This document shows, piece by piece, positions 1 through 11,745 of a DNA stretch of 64,000 nt. Source of the DNA: Kappaphycus alvarezii (Eukaryota; Rhodophyta; Florideophyceae; Gigartinales; Solieriaceae); contig NADL03000612.1 of the NCBI GenBank assembly GCA_002205965.3, positions 806,001 to 870,000 on the forward strand, in the 5' to 3' direction. The notes under the pieces were generated by a model, which was not told the DNA's origin, ran no database searches, and was given only the letters and a program-made list of their open reading frames with translations. The translations under genes and the position numbers were made by a program. The number at the start of each line of letters is the position of its first letter. The stretch's first letter is position 1.

Positions 1-430
1 CTAGGTCCCGGGCAACGGTTGCACACTGGCATCATTATTGTCATCCTGGGACGTCTCTCCTGGGTTCTATGCGAGGGTTTGATACTGATAAGAAATGCTT
101 CTCGTCAGGGGCCCATTCTCCACGACTTTTCAATCGCGTCTTCGTGTTTTTCGCTACTTAACACATGGGCGTCAGACGTTCAACATTGCTGTACTCAGCC
201 GCCCTCTCAAAGTCTTTTCAAATTGTGTCGAAGAATACGTGCAACTTTTCTTCGCAGCCTTTTCCGATTCATCAAGTTGAAAAATCGTTCCACACCTCGT
301 TCGTATCAAAGTTCGACTCATCAAGCTTCATCTACTCAACTTTGTCACCTCTTATCACTCCTACAACCAAATCGTATTTCCTCATGCCATATTGCTTCCT
401 CCCATCGTGTGCGGTACTACAATGAGGTCT
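1..430. other. unresolved sequence before the first copia fossil
   Basis: Short overlapping frames only, none with a recognisable domain. It directly abuts the 5' long terminal repeat of the copia fossil and may be older insertion debris. Confidence 0.4.
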
Positions 431-700
431 TTGGCACAATGTAATTATTACAGTGCAAATCGAAAGAACGAATCCTCTCCTGAGTTGCATTATTATCCTA
501 GGTTTCATTTGATTACCAGGATACCGTACCGAATCATCAGGAGTCAATGTGCATTACTCTCCTTCTGAAGCTACAGTATCCTTTTACATTTATGTACCTA
601 TGTTTCACGCAGTATGGTATGTAAAGGGCACTCAAGTCCCCATCTGCGGGACTCGAGAGAACAACAACTTGCCATCTTCCCAAATTCCTTCATGGTAGCA
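431..700 (+). repeat. 5' LTR of copia fossil I
   Basis: Aligns by eye with 5515-5770. Shared anchors are a start resembling TTGGCACAAT/TGTGTCACAT, a mid region around 485-530, and the block GGGACTCGAGAGAACAACAA near 648. The right edge is approximate because the copies have drifted. Confidence 0.75.
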
Positions 701-3700
701 TCGCTCTGAACCTGCCTTCCCCTCCGCCCTCTATTACTCAACAACCACCACCTTCCCCTACATTCCCCCACCTCTCACGAACCTCACCACATAAGTCTAC
801 CACTTTTTCTTTTACAGTCGACAGGCTTTAAACAAGAGTCCCCGGACTATGAACTGCAGTCGGAGGACTGTAAATAAGAGTCTTCTGGACTTTTAAACTT
901 CCCTCTCCGGAACGACTATAAAAAATAGTGCCAAAACGGCCACGTGAAATATACGTGGATTCTGCTCGAGGGCTGAAGTGCCGACCAAAGGGAACAAAGT
1001 CGACAGACTAAAAACAGTCCAAAGCAAACGGACGCAACTTGAAGTAATTTAACCTTGTTGACGTGCTTCCCCCTCCGGTCGAGCTTGCTCGGCGGATAAC
1101 GGTGTCAATCGAAAGATCTGTTGGAATGCAAACGGGTGATCTGACACGATGTTGTACGGAATACAAGCCTAGAAGCACTGAGTAACTTCTCGTAAGAGGC
1201 CAGACCGACATTTAAAAAGGAAAAGTCTCTGACTTAGGAATCTTTCGGGAGACGCTCTCGTAGAGATCATTTGTGCCTTTTTCTCCTTTGCGTGGACGAG
1301 GGTAGTGGTGGCTGAAATTCGCATCACACCCGGAGTGTCTAACCAGGGGCCGAGAGTCCGTGCTCTAAGCGATCCTTCACGTTAGTGTTGGTGTGCAGCG
1401 CTCGACCTGAGTTCGTGCATATCCGGAACAGATTAGACACGTTGGTGTTCGAAGAGAATAGAGACTGGCACAAACACGTCTATCAGTTTAACAGAATATG
1501 CAGAGAACTCGCAACACATGACGAGGAACTGCCAGATCGAAGAAGACTTGAAAATTCATTAGATCTCTCTCTCCTTCCTTTGCAGCTCTCCCCGTGGTCT
1601 CCACGATCACTAAAGACTCGTGAATGCTTTTCAAGCGGAACTCGGTCGAAAGATGAACCGTAACAACTCTCATAACACTACTCGATGGCAAGAATTCATC
1701 CAAGCCAACGTGGTCTGTGGAATACGAGGATATGTTAGAGGACGTAGAAGGAGTTACCCATACGCCAGAGATGGACATTTTAGTGGAAGAGGTCGCGGTG
1801 GACGCCGCAATGGGCAAGCCAGACCACTAGGGAACTGTCATTACTGCGGCGAACCAGGCCATTTTTTTCAAATCTGTCGGAGACGCCTCGAGGATGAGCG
1901 AAATGGTCGCATTCGGAAACCCAGCCGTGTTCGTGGAGGAAAGCGTCACTATTCACAAGCTGACCAAGGATTGAACCAACAAAGTAAACACGAACAATGG
2001 AGACTCGCACCTCCGAATCGTCCTTCTACGCCTTCAGCAAACACCGCTGCGGCCCTCACGAATACGGATAAAGTTGCTTATCCACAGAATATGACCGAAA
2101 TACAACAACGGTCAAGCTCGATGGGGAGCCTCGCTACAGCACAAAGATAACAAAGTGCAAGTTTCGATGTCAAAAATAAGTGTTGAAATGGGAGGAAAGA
2201 AGAAAGAAACCGAGCTCATGAAATCTGGTGCAACAAACCATTTCTTCCATAGTCGTTCCTCGTTTACGTCCTACGGCCCAATTGCCAAAGAAATTTTGCA
2301 GGCAGCAGCTGGAACTTCACATGTTCTCTGTAAGCGTCTAGTGTGGTTACCAGTGACGGCGGAACATATGTTGAAGCCTACCATGCACCTCAGTTTGAAA
2401 CAAACATCCTGGCTGTTAACTTGCTCACGAAACACTGTAATGTGATATTCTAAGAGTCTCTGTTCCAACGCAATGGATGCTTTATCTCTAGGTACGGCTC
2501 CTTGTGCATCGAAGACATTGTCTGGGTTATCGAATGTGTTGACGGACTCTACCAGTTAGAGTTAATCGATTACCCGAAGCAAGCTAACAAAGCCACAAAG
2601 GAATTTCCCGAAAGTGAGGTCATGAAATGGCACCGGAAAACTGAACAAATCGCGACAGATTGGTATATGCAGCTATATCGCCAGCGCTCTGACTTACCGT
2701 CCTTAGATCGTTCACAATTCGACAACATCTAATGTGTTCCATGTCTGACCGGAAAAGCCAGAAAAATACCCATCAAACCAGCGACGAGCAGGACACTGCA
2801 GCCACTCAGTGATGTTCACATGTATGTATCTGGTCCGTTCACTAGCTCTATCGAAGGTAATATGTACGACGTTCACTTTCTCGAACCGCACAATGCAAAA
2901 TCCGACGTTTTGATGATAAAAAGCAATCTGCGCTCCCTGCAGTAGTTCTTAATTACAAAGATATGCCCGAAACTCACTATTCGACCTCGAAATACAAATT
3001 GTGGAGAACACGCTTTGCTCAAGCTTTTGATCACATAAGCAAAGGGATGATGACTTTCCTCAATTCATCAGGAATTGAAGTAGGCACCTCTCCTCCACGA
3101 GCACCTGAGAGCAATGGCATTGCTTAACGTCTCGTCCAAGAGCACTGGACAAGGGCTAGAGTCTTACCATACGACAGTGATCTTCCACATAACTTATGGG
3201 GCGAGGATTTCAAGCATGTAAACTGGCTACGTAATAGGATTCCGGCTTCTAAACTCAATGGAAATATTCTGATCCAAATTTTTGATCCTAGTATAGAGAT
3301 ATATTTTCCATCACTGCTGATTTTCGGTCAACAGGGGTAAAAGTTCATTTATTGTACTCACGTGGAGCAAGCCAAAAAGATGAATCATCGTTCCGAACCC
3401 GGACACCTCGTCGGGATGGAATCAGACACGAGGCTGATCAGGGTATATATTCCAGAATGACAGCCTGTTAAACTCATAAAGAGGGCCGACTTCACCACGA
3501 TCTCGAACGAGCAGCACCCTGAAATTTATTCCTTACTTGATGGTCTTGCATGGCAGAACGACATTGAGGCCTCCAACGGAGAATACATGGATTCGGGACA
3601 GGAAAACCTAATCCTATGTATGACTATCGTGCATAAACAGACTCCGGAAAAGTCTTAATCTGATGGAAAGGCACCCCTGAAGACGGCGTATGAACCCTTG

Positions 3701-5514
3701 ACATTTGCGGAAGCCTTTAACATCCCTCAGTGGGCTGAGACAGAGAGTGTAATGCACTCAAAAAGAGAAATAATTGGTTTATTATTCCCCGAAACCCTGG
3801 AATAGTGCCTTTACCATTCCAAAGCTAAGCCTCTGGATTCCACAGGGAAACAGTAAATGGCAAAAGCACGATGTACTCTGAGGGGGGATCGTTAGTGGGC
3901 ATACGTGGTATTCGATAAGGAAAGCTTTTATGCTCCAGTCACGTCTCATGAGACTATACGTCTACTGGTCTCTGTAGCTGCATCAAAAATTCTTATCCTG
4001 AAACGAAGCGCTTTTTCCAATGCATACATCCACGGAACAATTGATGTAGCAATAAAAATGGAACAGACGACAAACTCTTCCCGTCAGCTTGCTATACCTG
4101 GGCACATGTGTAAGCTGGAGAAGTTTATCTACGGCGCCAAACAAGCGAGGCATATATACGGTTCATTTCTCCACAAAAAGCTCGTCAATTGGGGAATAAA
4201 ACCTTCTAACTTCGAGAAACGACTTCATTTTCTCCCTTCTAACACAGAGAACATAATACTAGCAGTCGTGGTAGATGATATGGAATCCATTCAAATTCCC
4301 ATTCCCTACTTCAGAACTTGAAAGATTTGTTGTCATCCACAGTAGACACCAAATTTTTTGGTGAACTGAAATACTTCATCGGATGGAAAATCACTCGTTC
4401 TCCACTGGGAAATCGGATCAACCAAACGCGCTATGCTAAGAACCTTCTGCGGGCATATGGAATGGACCAATAAAATGCTGTCTTGATTCCACTCCCGATG
4501 GACGTTAAACTGCTTGCTCCAGCAGAATGTGAGGAGTCGACACTGAATGGGAATGACTATCGCGCTTATCGAAGTATAATTGGCGGATTATTCTACGTAG
4601 CCGTTTCTACTCGACCCCACTTCTCATTCCCCGTGTCCGCATTGGTCCTTCAAGTCCACGCCCCGACTGATCGTCACATGAAGCTAGTTAAACGACTGCT
4701 TCGCTATCTAAACAGGACTAGTCACTTGGGACTCCATTACAGTAGCACGTAAGGTATCACAGCAGATTCTATTGGTGCTTCCGTTGATGCAGACTGGGGC
4801 GGATGTGTGAACACCAGGCTATCAAAACTGGGTTAATGGTCGATATCAACGGTTCACCAATCTAATGAAAATCGAAGCGACAGACCGTAATAGCAAAATC
4901 TTCTGGAGAATCCGAATATGGTGCGTTCGCGACTTGTGGAAAAGAGGTATCCTGGATAAGGAAAATCTTTTGGGAAATATGTCACTAAGCTCCTTAGACT
5001 GAAAGTAGCCACTTCTGCCCAACTGTAATCAACTCAGACATCAACTCAGACAGTACAGTGGTCGTTTCAATGGTTTCGGCAGACCATATTTCGCCCAAGA
5101 ATAAGCAAGGTGATGTCAGGGTACACAAGGTTAAGTAACTGATCCGTGAGGGCACCATCAAGCTGAGGCACATTCGTTCTAACCACAACAAGGCGGATTT
5201 ACTAACAAATACAGTGTCGAAAAACTTTTTTGGGTGGATAATTGGCTTGTGGTATTTACATAGCTACGGGTCCTTTTAGTGGAAATCATTTCTATGTTTA
5301 GTTTAATTATTTCTGTATATGCTGCAGTAACTGAAACAAATCATGAAAAAATGAAATAGGAGCAGCGGAGTGAAAATAGCAGCAACAGGAAAGAAAATGA
5401 AGCAACAGCAGATACAAAATTCAAATCCAGAAGAAAATCAGAAGCAGCTGAACGAAAAGCAGCAGAGGCAGCTGGAAGCCCCAGTCCGAACGGATGATTC
5501 GTCCGTCCGAGGGA

Positions 5515-5790
5515 GTGTGTCACATTGAAGTTATTAATGTACAATGCGAAAGGACAAATTATGTCCTGGGTCACATTATTATCGTGGGGTACACTTAATC
5601 ATCGGGATACTGTATTTGGGTCTACAAGAAATCATCGAGAGTCAACATGAATTTATCTCTGGTAGAGTAAAATTCCCTAGGACTGCTACAGTACTGTATA
5701 CAAACGAGTCCCAATCTTCGGGACTCGAGAGAACAACAACTTTTCATCTTCTCAAATTCCTTTGCTTCCCAACTGGCGTTCTGACCAATA
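5515..5790 (+). repeat. 3' LTR of copia fossil I
   Basis: Partner of the repeat at 431-700. The same GGGACTCGAGAGAACAACAA block lies near 5722. A purine-rich stretch lies upstream (about 5340-5460). The last part (about 5767-5812) is also found at 11697-11742. Confidence 0.75.
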
Positions 5791-6999
5791 AATGGCTGAC
5801 GTGACTTTCGACATGCATCCAGACCACCTGTTAGAATTAGAGGATGGTTTCATTAAACAGACAATGTCAACCGACAGTAGTTCCAGTTTATTTCGTAGGA
5901 TGACTCGGATTGATTAGATTATTTTAATGTGCTTTATACTGTCAGTTCGGCTTTACAACTGTACTGAAAATTTTCAGCTAGTATACAGTATACTCTTGAC
6001 CTGTGCACCTCAGGCAAGGGAATCTAAAGTAAAAAAAGAGTGATGGTGTCACATCACACACAGCATCACCAACAACAGCATCACCAAAAAACAGCATTAA
6101 CCAAAACCACCCGCAGACACATTGTTCGTGTGCATGCTCTGACTGTGATTAGTACAGCACAAAGGAATTGGCCGAAATTTGGCTCTCGTCCCGCTCAACT
6201 ACGGGGCGAAAAAGCCCCACCTGCCATATCTGGCACCGTCACTCGAAGGTCATTATGCCCTATACACAACTTCCCCATGAAGATCAAAGGCGTAGGGAGC
6301 TTTTTCCTGTGCATTGCTGACTAGGATCATAGGATGAGGGCAAAAACTATAGATGAAGTAGGAGGACAGCTAGCTTTGGTCTCTCAAGGAGAACGAACCA
6401 AAACGGTCGCACAGGAAAGATAAATAGATACCCCAAAGTCCAACAAAAGATAAGCGCAACAAATGGAACCAAAAATACGATAAACGTGAGCACAAGTATT
6501 ACCTAATGGTCATGCAAACAACATTATCTAGATTATTATCTGGATTAGAAACGTAAACGGAACGAACAATCTATGCAATTGAAGACACTGTTAAACTCCA
6601 TACAAAAAACTATATGAGAAAAATCGGAGAAGGCATGCCTACTGTATCTCAAGCCAGTAACTCACTGGGTTCAATCAAAACTACAAATTTTTCTCCAATA
6701 AACGTAGAGAAAACACAACGAATCAGCAAAATGGACCATCGAGGCCAAGATGGGACAAAAAAGAAGAAGGATAAAAAAGGGACTATTTTCGTTAAAAAAC
6801 CTGCGGGTTGTTCCGCAGACGCAGCATGAGGTAAAGTTATGACTTGGAAGGAGATTGATTCTCGAATATGGTGAGTACTCAAGTCTTTCTAGCCGATATA
6901 GACATCCGCGATCCCAAAGATTGTTCTGAGTAACTGCCTATTTGCACGTCCGTGGGTTCAAACGAGACGTTTGAATCCCAAGGCTCTGAGTGACATATT
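5791..6999. other. spacer between two copia fossils, no gene seen
   Basis: About 1.2 kb with only short frames, one His/Gln-rich (6040-6324) and one Lys-rich (6614-6829), neither recognisable. The left part contains a CTAGTATACAGTATAC word near 5980. The right end holds the hairpin at 6954-6979. Confidence 0.4.
6954..6979. repeat. short perfect hairpin
   Basis: GGGTTCAAACG and CGTTTGAATCCC form an inverted repeat around a loop of about three bases. It lies just beyond the 3' (left) end of the minus-strand copia fossil II and could mark its edge. It does not fold as a tRNA. Confidence 0.45.
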
Positions 7000-9900
7000 T
7001 CCAAAAAAAGTTTGCGGATCCACGAAACTTCCATTGCAAAAGATGATGGAGCGACTTATTCCTATTCTGCTGACGACAATGCGAGCACGTATTGCCGCTT
7101 GCCTTTCCGAAAGACTGGAGCGTTGTTAATGGCGACTACTGAGCCATTGGTTGAACTTCTAGCTTCATTACATCCTCCAGTCGGCGTCAACGATCGCGAC
7201 AAGAGAGGAGGGGTCAAGATCGCGGTTGGTCCTAAAGTGGAGTATGTAATCTGTACTAGCGGCGAGATGACGTGTGAGGTGGTTACGTTAAGAGGCGTGG
7301 CGTGTTTTCAGGGTGTGGAGGTGACGAGCGAGGGCGGAGAAGGAAACGATAATTCAGGGCGTGTGTTGACGGTGAGATAAAGTAAGCAGTAAGCTTATGG
7401 TCGGGCGGTACTGAAAATGGGAAGCTCAAAGGAAGGAGAGTCTCGTCTGCATAAGAAGGAAAGAGATCGGCGTCCGAAGGGAGTTGTGTACGAACGTTGT
7501 TCGTTTGATGAAGGCCGTGGGTTTGCAATAATTGGTTCGCGTACTGTGTTTGATAGACCTTGATAAAGCCAGGGCCTCGGGATATGTGCCAACTGATGAG
7601 AGAGCGAGGTGCCTGGAAAATTTTGACATCGAAGCGAGCAGAGAGCTTGTCTTCGGACGAAGTCATCAGCGAGCTGCTATTGGAGGCACGCGTGAGATCC
7701 TTGACGACGACGACGATGATTATAAAGTCCTGGCGGTCCCGATAGAAGTAGAGTTGTGTGTCGTAACGGGAGGTGAAGAAACCCAATGAGCGAAGTAATT
7801 TATCGAACAGGTAACCCCAAATTTCGTCGACCTGACGATTGCCAAGCATTGACATCAACAGCTCTGCGACATTTCATGGTTTTAGAGTAACGCCGGAAGA
7901 TTCCGCTCGTTGTTTCATGAGAACTGTAACGTTCATTTTCCCGAAGAGATAGGCAATGGGGACATAATCTACTTCCAATCGAAGATTGCGGACGGCAGCG
8001 AAGGCGATTAAGATGCGCAACGTTTCGTGAGTGAGGAATAGAGCGTATGTGTTCTCCAGATCGATATCCAAGTAATTATTTTTGGTCCGCGCGGACGCCG
8101 CACCGAGCCTTGTGGAAGAAGGATCCGCCCGTTTGCGTTTTCAGACGGAAGGACAAAAGGTACGGGACTGTTCGCATATAGTTAGTGCGCGGGTAATTTT
8201 GTGCCAAGTACGGCGCCCAATAAGAGCATTGAACTCTTTATCTGTTGCTGCTGCTCAGTCAGGGTCCTCATAAGATTGCCTGAAGGATCGTGATAAGTTA
8301 GCATCTGACAATGTTGAATTCGAAACGAAAAAATAAGGTTTCTTGATGGTAGCGACAGTGAGGATGGACATTAGATGTTCCTCGTCAGTTTCGTAGTTGA
8401 GACTTGGTTCCTGCAGTTGAACTTCATTAAGTGCTTGGGGCTCCATTTGTCTTAAGATGCCGTCCATAAGCAACAGGAGATTCAGTAATTCCGTAGACGT
8501 TACGAAGTGGAAGTCCTTGGTGCACCTGATTATGATTCTATCCGCCGTGGGAGCGAAGACTCAAACAGAGATACGTCACTTTCCATACTAACGAAGTGGC
8601 AGAAGACTGTGCGAGGATGAAAATTATTTTGGAGTGTCATTTTCGAGCGATAAACGAAGGTATAAATTTGTACTCAAAGCTCGGGGATGTTCGGTTGTGG
8701 GGCTCTATAGGTATGGGTTTTTGGTTGCCAATTTTCTCAGATAGTGCGCGATTCCGGAGCCGATTGGAATGATCGATGGCTCCTCCCCAAAGAAAATTTG
8801 GGGAGTTCACTTGCCATCAGGAGGACGCGAGCGCGATTCCAGTGCTCTTGGATTAGGCACTCGGCAGATTTCTCGCTTTCGGACGCATGAGATTGAGAAA
8901 AATTGAAGCCAATCCAGTGCCCGTGGGCAAATTGATGCATGTCTTCATCCCTATTTTCTCCAGCCCGACTAACCATGGATTGGTATAGCCGAATTTGACC
9001 ATGGAACTCGGTTTCGGAACGAATGCTCCACCATTCCAGTTTCTGGTAAGTCTCATTCTTTGCCTTCAGCATAAAGAAATCTGAATTGGCGGTATATCTA
9101 TCAACGACGCTAAGTGTGCACCTACTTCCAGCGATAGTTGGCGTTATACGACCGTAGATGTCAAGGCGAATGAGATGTAATGGGTTGTTGGAGACGAAAC
9201 AACTTGACGATTAGGATGAGCTTCGTGCCTTTCCTTTGAGGCAAGGGACGAACTGGAGTTTTTGAAGCGATTATATGTTGAGCAAGGGTAAAGAGGTCAC
9301 CAATTCAAAAAGCTTGATGCAGAGCAAAGCCCAAGGGGCCTGTCCGTCCATGCCATTCAAGCGCTACTTTTTTGATGTCACGGAAAGTTTCTTTGAGTGT
9401 TTAAATCGACTCTATATCACTCATTTCCATCCTGAACAATCCTTTTTGTCTCAAATTCTCCCAGATAATCGTATCTGTCAGCTTTTGAATGAAGAAGCAG
9501 CCGTTGCTGGGCTTGATAACACCCGAGAACGCGATTATAAATTCTGACCTGAGCAGACTGACGGATAGAATGTTGGAAGAGAAATGAGGGGCGTGAAGGG
9601 CCTCTAAGTTTATCCCTACGCGTACTGGTATCCGATTTATCCCTTTCCGACAAGTTTTTGATAATCCTGAAGCGACCTCAACATCTCGACTTGGAATTAG
9701 AGAGTACGGGATGAAGGATTTCCGCGAGTGGAAGAATTCATGGGTTGCATCAGAATCAACGCAGTAGAACAATGACCCCTTGTTAAGCAGCCTTCTTGCG
9801 GAAAACGACGCTCGCTCAACTCGACCATGAAACCTTGTGGTTCTTTTCCCTAGTCACTTTGAGTGTTCGCGAACTGAGAAGTGTGACGGCCTTGTTTTGG

Positions 9901-10452
9901 GGGGTTTCTAAGGCTCGGCGGGGGGACGTTCCAGCCCCTAGCGCTACCCCCGTTCTGGAGGTTCCGCTGTGGAGGAGGAGCTATGTGCGGTGTGGGGTGA
10001 GGATTTGTGAGTTTTTCCGTTGGTTATCCGTGTGACTAGGCTGCCTAGATGGCAACTAATGCCCTTGTAGGTAGGTCCCAGGTCCCATCATTCCTTTATG
10101 AAGTTTACGATCCTGTAGCAGAGATATCTGGTCCGTTTGTCCATATCACCTCGAAGATGTGATTCATTAGCATGACTGCGCCCACCACGATGACTGCGAC
10201 GACTATTTCATCGTCAATGTCCTTTTTACCCCAGCCCCACGCATCGGCAGTGTTTGTTTTTGGATCTTGGGATGAATTTTCTTGGAACTGCAGATTGCGG
10301 GGGCTAGATCGCCTGGCGTGCTCCACTTGAACGGCTTTCACCAACTTCCAGAGGCTAAGCTCATGGAGGCTTGGAACTCTAGCCAGCAGAGCGAAGGAAA
10401 GAGGGAGATATCGCAACCTTTTGGGGTTTTTCTTGGTTTCGGATATATCCAT
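7000..10452 (-). mobile_element. Ty1/copia retrotransposon fossil II
   Basis: Read on the minus strand the parts again run in copia order. A possible gag remnant lies at about 10452-10105 (weak). Next comes a protease-like segment at about 9772-9690 (VDSDATHEFFHSRKSF, close to the copia DSGATHHF motif). Integrase C-terminal traces lie at about 9072-8737 and reverse transcriptase at about 8071-7283 (copia-like HETLRIL and TQYANQLLQTHG segments). RNase H traces lie at about 7200-7030 (RSSTNG and LALSSAE signatures). No clear LTR pair was found, so both ends are approximate. It is broken many times, is clearly old, and lies in the opposite direction to fossil I. Confidence 0.8.
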
Positions 10453-11639
10453 GTCGTAAGTAGCGAGTTCTCGGAAGATGGGTAGAAAGAAGCCTACATG
10501 TTTGTCGAAGTTTTCAACTCTTCAAAGCTAGGGAGTTCAATTTCTGTTTGAGATTCTAGATCAGTTGAGTGTTCGACACGGTGTTTTTAGTTACTTTCCA
10601 ACTCGCCCCAAAACTGGCCGCCCGTTTTGTCATCATGGTCGACAAAATGTCTTGTCTGTGATGTTACGGTGACAAAGCGATACTTCACCCTTTGCAATAT
10701 CGTGTTTCAGGTTTCATGTCTCCAGAGAATCGCTTGACGTAGCTCAACCCGTCGGCTTTGGCTTGAGTCCGACGAGAAGCGAGTCGGGCCTTCGTAGATA
10801 GGCCTTTATCTTGCGACTCCACTAGATGTAGTCAGTGGGGGATTTAAGCTCGGGAACGTTGCTCAGGGACTCATTGTAGTCACCTACCATGTTTGAACAC
10901 GGTTCGAGAAGGAATGAAGGAGAGAGAGAAGGTCCTGATAACCAGTATTAAAAAACAATAAAATTCTTCAACAACTTTGATCAACTTGCAAAGCCGTGTT
11001 AAGGTCGGACCCATGGCCCTCTAATACACTTCAAACGACATTAACGGACCTCAGATCGAGGTCGGACCTCAGATCCCCGGTTACACACCTCGGGTGTGTT
11101 CTTCTGTACCGATCCAAACCACAAAAACAGTTTCCAAGGACAAAAGAAAACCGACTACTGTAGATTGTAGTAGTCCTTCGCTCTGTTCCTGACCCGTGAC
11201 GTAATATGTCGTCAGCGCTCTCTAGGCTCCAGGAAACCGGTCAATGTGGACATGAGATGAAGTAGGCGACAGCTCAGTGACAATCAAACACACCCAAAAG
11301 GCAAACGACGCATCTGAAAAGCAGTGATTTACGACCACTCATGCGCACCTGTATCCCTTGTCCCGTACACTAGCCGCAAAACTCTGTAGGTTGCAGTAAA
11401 AGAGGTTTTTGATGATGGGCGAGGGGTACTCACGGAACCGAAGAGAAGCGGACCAGCGAGAAGGAAGGATGTGGGGATAGTTCTGGTAGGTTGGAGCGAA
11501 AAAACTCAGCGATGATACCATGCTGGTTTTTGGGGGGGGGAAGGTCGAAGATACAGGGAAGGTATTTATTCTCTCCGTTAAGTGTTGGAGAGCAAGCTCG
11601 CCGTCAGAACAATCCCTTATTATGTTTTCTGTCCAAATA
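10453..11639. other. unresolved, possibly leader/LTR of copia fossil II
   Basis: No coding frame recognised. It lies where the 5' LTR and leader of the minus-strand copia element should be, but no matching repeat was found to its left. A minus-strand frame at 11339-11722 has no recognisable domain. Confidence 0.35.
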
Positions 11640-11745
11640 AAAACTGCAGTAGGCTCATGTATTAGTTTCAATAGAAACAACTTGGTTGGGTCAAGGTGCT
11701 TCTCAACTGGGATTCTGACCAATTAATGGCTGACGTGATTTCCGC
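11640..11745 (+). repeat. LTR-like scrap related to the 3' LTR of copia fossil I
   Basis: The block around 11697-11742 (core TTCTGACCAATTAATGGCTG) matches 5767-5812 (core TTCTGACCAATAAATGGCTG) almost base for base. Weaker similarity extends to the left (AGAAACAACTT). It is most simply a solo or partial LTR of the same family. Confidence 0.5.

Larger units (their letters stand above)
431..5790 (+). mobile_element. Ty1/copia LTR retrotransposon fossil I
   Basis: The parts are in copia order. After a 5' LTR (about 431-700) comes a C-rich leader, then a gag region (about 1385-2150) with an Arg/Gly-rich stretch and a CCHC zinc knuckle (CHYCGEPGHFFQIC). A protease-like trace follows at about 2215, then integrase traces at about 3000-3450 and reverse transcriptase at about 3900-4750, with the copia-typical KLEKFIYGAKQA segment. 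The RNase H part (about 4790-5230) has VDADWGG and HIRSNHNKADLLT signatures, and a 3' LTR closes the element (about 5515-5790). Integrase before reverse transcriptase marks copia rather than gypsy. The coding part is broken many times and the two LTRs have diverged strongly, so the insertion is old. Confidence 0.88.

Noticed and set aside
6946-6990. GGGTTCAAAC box resembling a tRNA B-box
   Set aside because: It is one half of a simple hairpin and no other tRNA arms are present.
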